47,002 nucleotides of DNA from positions 1 to 47,002 of the forward strand of contig CAIRBK010000074.1 of assembly GCA_903876795.1 (NCBI GenBank), written 5' to 3'. Under the pieces are notes generated by a model that did no database searches, was not told the DNA's origin, and saw nothing but the letters and a program-made list of their open reading frames with translations. The translations under genes were made by a program, and so were the position numbers. Each line of letters starts with the position of its first letter. Position 1 is the stretch's first letter. This DNA comes from an uncultured Verrucomicrobiota bacterium. GTDB lineage: Bacteria; Verrucomicrobiota; Verrucomicrobiia; Opitutales; Opitutaceae. Below, piece after piece: positions 45,335-47,002 of this stretch.

Positions 45335-45368
45335 GCGCCGGGCTTGCCGCCCCACCGCAACCCGGCGC
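45335..45368. terminator. Hairpin after dsbD
   Basis: GCGCCGGG (45335-45342) and CCCGGCGC (45361-45368) pair perfectly across an 18-base loop, 7 bp after the dsbD stop. No T-tract follows, and it overlaps the region 17 bp before the next gene. Confidence 0.35.
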
Positions 45369-45385
45369 ACCGTGGGGCTTAGCCA

Positions 45386-46684
45386 ATGAAAGCGCTGCCC
45401 CTCCTGCTTGCCGCGTCCCTCGTCGCCAACATCGTGCTCGTCCTCCCCCGTGCGCGACCGGACTGGGTCTCTTTCGCCGGTTCTCCAGAAAACGGTGCCA
45501 ACGCATCCTCCGCCCCGCCCGCCGGCTCGTCCGCCCCATCCGCCTCCGCCGCAACCGATCTCGCCGCCGCGTTGAAGTCGCAGGACCCCGAGTCCCTCCG
45601 TGACGCCCTGCGCGTCATCGGCCTGCCCGCGGAAACCGTGCGGATGATGGTCACCTCCGCCGTCTGGAGCCGCTACCAGGAGCGCATGAAGGCGCTCCGG
45701 CCCAACCCGGAGCCCGACCGGCCTTGGTGGAAAAACGAAACCGGCACTTGGTCAGGCGGCATGTCCCGCGAACAACGCGCCGAACTGCGCAAACTCCAAC
45801 GCGAAGCCGGCGACGAGGCGCTCCGCCTGCTCGGTCCCGGCAAGGAAAACACCGACTGGGGCTGGCGGGACCCGCGCCTCGCCTTCCTCCCCGACGCCAA
45901 ACGCAAGGACCTCCAGGAAATCGAGCAGGACTACCAGGACCTCCTCAACGAGGTGCAACAGGACATGCAGGGCTTTGTCCTGCCCTCCGACTCGGAGAAA
46001 ATTCGCTTCCTCCAGGAGGAAAAGAAACGCGACCTCGCCGCCCTGCTCACCCCGCAGGAACTCGCCGATTACGACCTGCGCATGTCCAACACCGCCCAGC
46101 AGCTCCGCTGGAAAATGACCCGCTTCGACGCCTCCGAGGAAGAATACCGGAAAATCTTTGCCCTCCAGAAAGCCTTCGACGACGCCCGGCAGACCGACGC
46201 CTACGGCAACCCCGTGCGCCAGGGACCGGAAGACTGGAAGCAGCGCCAGGAAGCCGAGAAGGCCCTCACCGCCCAATTCAAAGAGGCCCTCGGCCCCGAC
46301 CGCTACGCCGACTATGACCGGTCTCAAAATGATGAATACCAGCAACTGGTCGCCGTCTCCCGGCGCCTGTCGCTGCCCCCCGGGACCGCGACCGCCGTCT
46401 TCAACCTGCGCCACGAGATTGCCGCCGAGTCCCGCCGCATCGCCGACGACGCCAACCTTGATGCCGGACAGAAAAAACAGGCCTTCGCCGACCTCGCCGC
46501 CCGCTCCCGCGACGAGGTGCGCGCCCGCCTCGGCGACGAGGCCGCCGAGGTTTACCTGCGCAGCGGCATGCACTGGCTCAAAAACGTCGGGGACGGCAAC
46601 GTCCTCACCTTCTTCGAAGAGGGGAACCGGCAAGGCAGCCGCCCCGGCATCCCCAAGGAACCCAAAAAACCCGCCGCGAAGTAA
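45386..46684 (+). CDS. Secreted or anchored hypothetical protein, helix-rich
   Basis: 432 aa. MKALPLLLAASLVANIVLVL forms a signal anchor; an Ala/Ser/Pro-rich linker (~33-57) follows. The rest is highly charged and helical, with repeated Leu/Glu/Arg heptads (EQRAELRKLQREAGDEALRLL, DLQEIEQDYQDLLNEVQQDM, DLAALLTPQELADYDLRMS). LTPQELADYDLR together with LGPDRYADYDRSQNDEYQQL is a pattern I associate with uncharacterised proteins of Verrucomicrobiota and Planctomycetota. No catalytic motif or cysteine is evident. Codirectional with dsbD, it may use the same transcript. Confidence 0.75.
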   Translation: MKALPLLLAASLVANIVLVLPRARPDWVSFAGSPENGANASSAPPAGSSAPSASAATDLAAALKSQDPESLRDALRVIGLPAETVRMMVTSAVWSRYQERMKALRPNPEPDRPWWKNETGTWSGGMSREQRAELRKLQREAGDEALRLLGPGKENTDWGWRDPRLAFLPDAKRKDLQEIEQDYQDLLNEVQQDMQGFVLPSDSEKIRFLQEEKKRDLAALLTPQELADYDLRMSNTAQQLRWKMTRFDASEEEYRKIFALQKAFDDARQTDAYGNPVRQGPEDWKQRQEAEKALTAQFKEALGPDRYADYDRSQNDEYQQLVAVSRRLSLPPGTATAVFNLRHEIAAESRRIADDANLDAGQKKQAFADLAARSRDEVRARLGDEAAEVYLRSGMHWLKNVGDGNVLTFFEEGNRQGSRPGIPKEPKKPAAK

Positions 46685-46725
46685 GGGCGGACCGATCCGG
46701 TCGGGAAGGCGTGGCCACACCGCCA

Positions 46726-46749
46726 TGCAGGAGCTTGCTTGCAGGCGAT
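46726..46749 (+). repeat. Single REP-like sequence
   Basis: TGCAGGAGCTTGCTTGCAGG followed by CGAT, the same 24-bp unit as 7094-7117, 42 bp after the preceding stop. A degenerate opposite piece (GTGCCTGCATTCC) lies near 46777-46789. Confidence 0.75.
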
Positions 46750-46925
46750 GGTCCGCAGGACCGCCCTGCCGGCGGGTGCCTGCATTCCAGGCGGTGCCGG
46801 ACGCAAGGGGCGACCGACAGCTTACGCGAGACGACCCGATGTCACTGCGTTTTCCAGGTTGAACCTTAAATGCGCAGTTAAAGGGCTGCGGATATTGGCG
46901 AGGCATCTGCTGCACAGGGGTTTGT

Positions 46926-47002
46926 ATGCAAACCGAGACTGTCAGCGAGTTTCACCCGGCGGGTGAAGGCGATTTTGTGTTTACGACGGCGGGCGGCAAG
47001 GT
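46926..47002 (+). CDS. 5' end of an unidentified gene cut by the window edge
   Basis: ATG 46926 opens a frame (MQTETVSEFHPAGEGDFVFT, then TAGGK) that runs off the right end. 25 codons are too few to place it. The ~150 bp before it (46750-46925) holds no gene; its base composition is more AT-rich and less patterned than its neighbours. Confidence 0.35.
   Translation, partial: MQTETVSEFHPAGEGDFVFTTAGGK

Overview
The window is high-GC DNA from a diderm bacterium, most likely the Opitutaceae (Verrucomicrobiota). This is inferred from the CMP-KDO synthetase (LPS), a PEP-CTERM protein with the tail typical of that group, the plant-polysaccharide/rhamnose genes (GH88 hydrolase, rhamnulokinase, fused RhaEW) and the TonB/PepSY pair. 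No rRNA or tRNA gene, CRISPR array, intact insertion sequence or prophage was seen.

Layout. 1-774: a decayed, frameshifted DUF1016 nuclease fused to a restriction-subunit tail. 776-6033: housekeeping genes (TatD nuclease, HPr, kdsB, carA) and a lysine 2,3-aminomutase (kamA). 6264-14541: a rhamnose block. A class II aldolase and RhaEW run rightward; a DUF4153 membrane protein follows them; malate:quinone oxidoreductase and rhamnulokinase form a leftward pair. Related control sites lie in front of both transcription units. 14566-25857: a Tat-exported MBL hydrolase, HAD phosphatase, hisC, GH88 hydrolase, gpsA, lysA, a lipoprotein, slyX, a response regulator and a DUF255 protein. 26016-33816: a SulP transporter fused to a cyclic-nucleotide domain, then a TonB receptor/PepSY iron cassette with Fur-like boxes. 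A dead 3' fragment of a deoxyhypusine-synthase-like gene lies on its left and an intact homologue on its right. 33379-36506: a DUF1348 gene and a divergent TetR regulator sharing two operators, then an ABC-F ATPase. 36893-46684: a 5'-nucleotidase with RTX repeats, a PEP-CTERM protein, a clan-A glycoside hydrolase, a flavin reductase, a membrane protein, a DsbD-type reductase and a secreted protein.

How genes work together. Rhamnulokinase and RhaEW take rhamnulose to DHAP and lactate. The MQO-family enzyme shares the operon of rhamnulokinase and could oxidise that lactate to pyruvate. Rhamnose isomerase, mutarotase and a transporter are not in the window. The GH88 enzyme would release monosaccharides from rhamnose-bearing uronides.

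The most unusual content is repetitive, non-coding and palindromic. A family of ~175-bp hairpin elements (three full, two partial) lies directly 3' of genes and supplies the stop codons of two of them. There is also a Pseudomonas-like REP family, a 96-bp inverted-repeat element, and a 25-bp palindrome present only upstream of kamA and of the deoxyhypusine-synthase-like gene. All functional links from shared sites are inferences from this one window.
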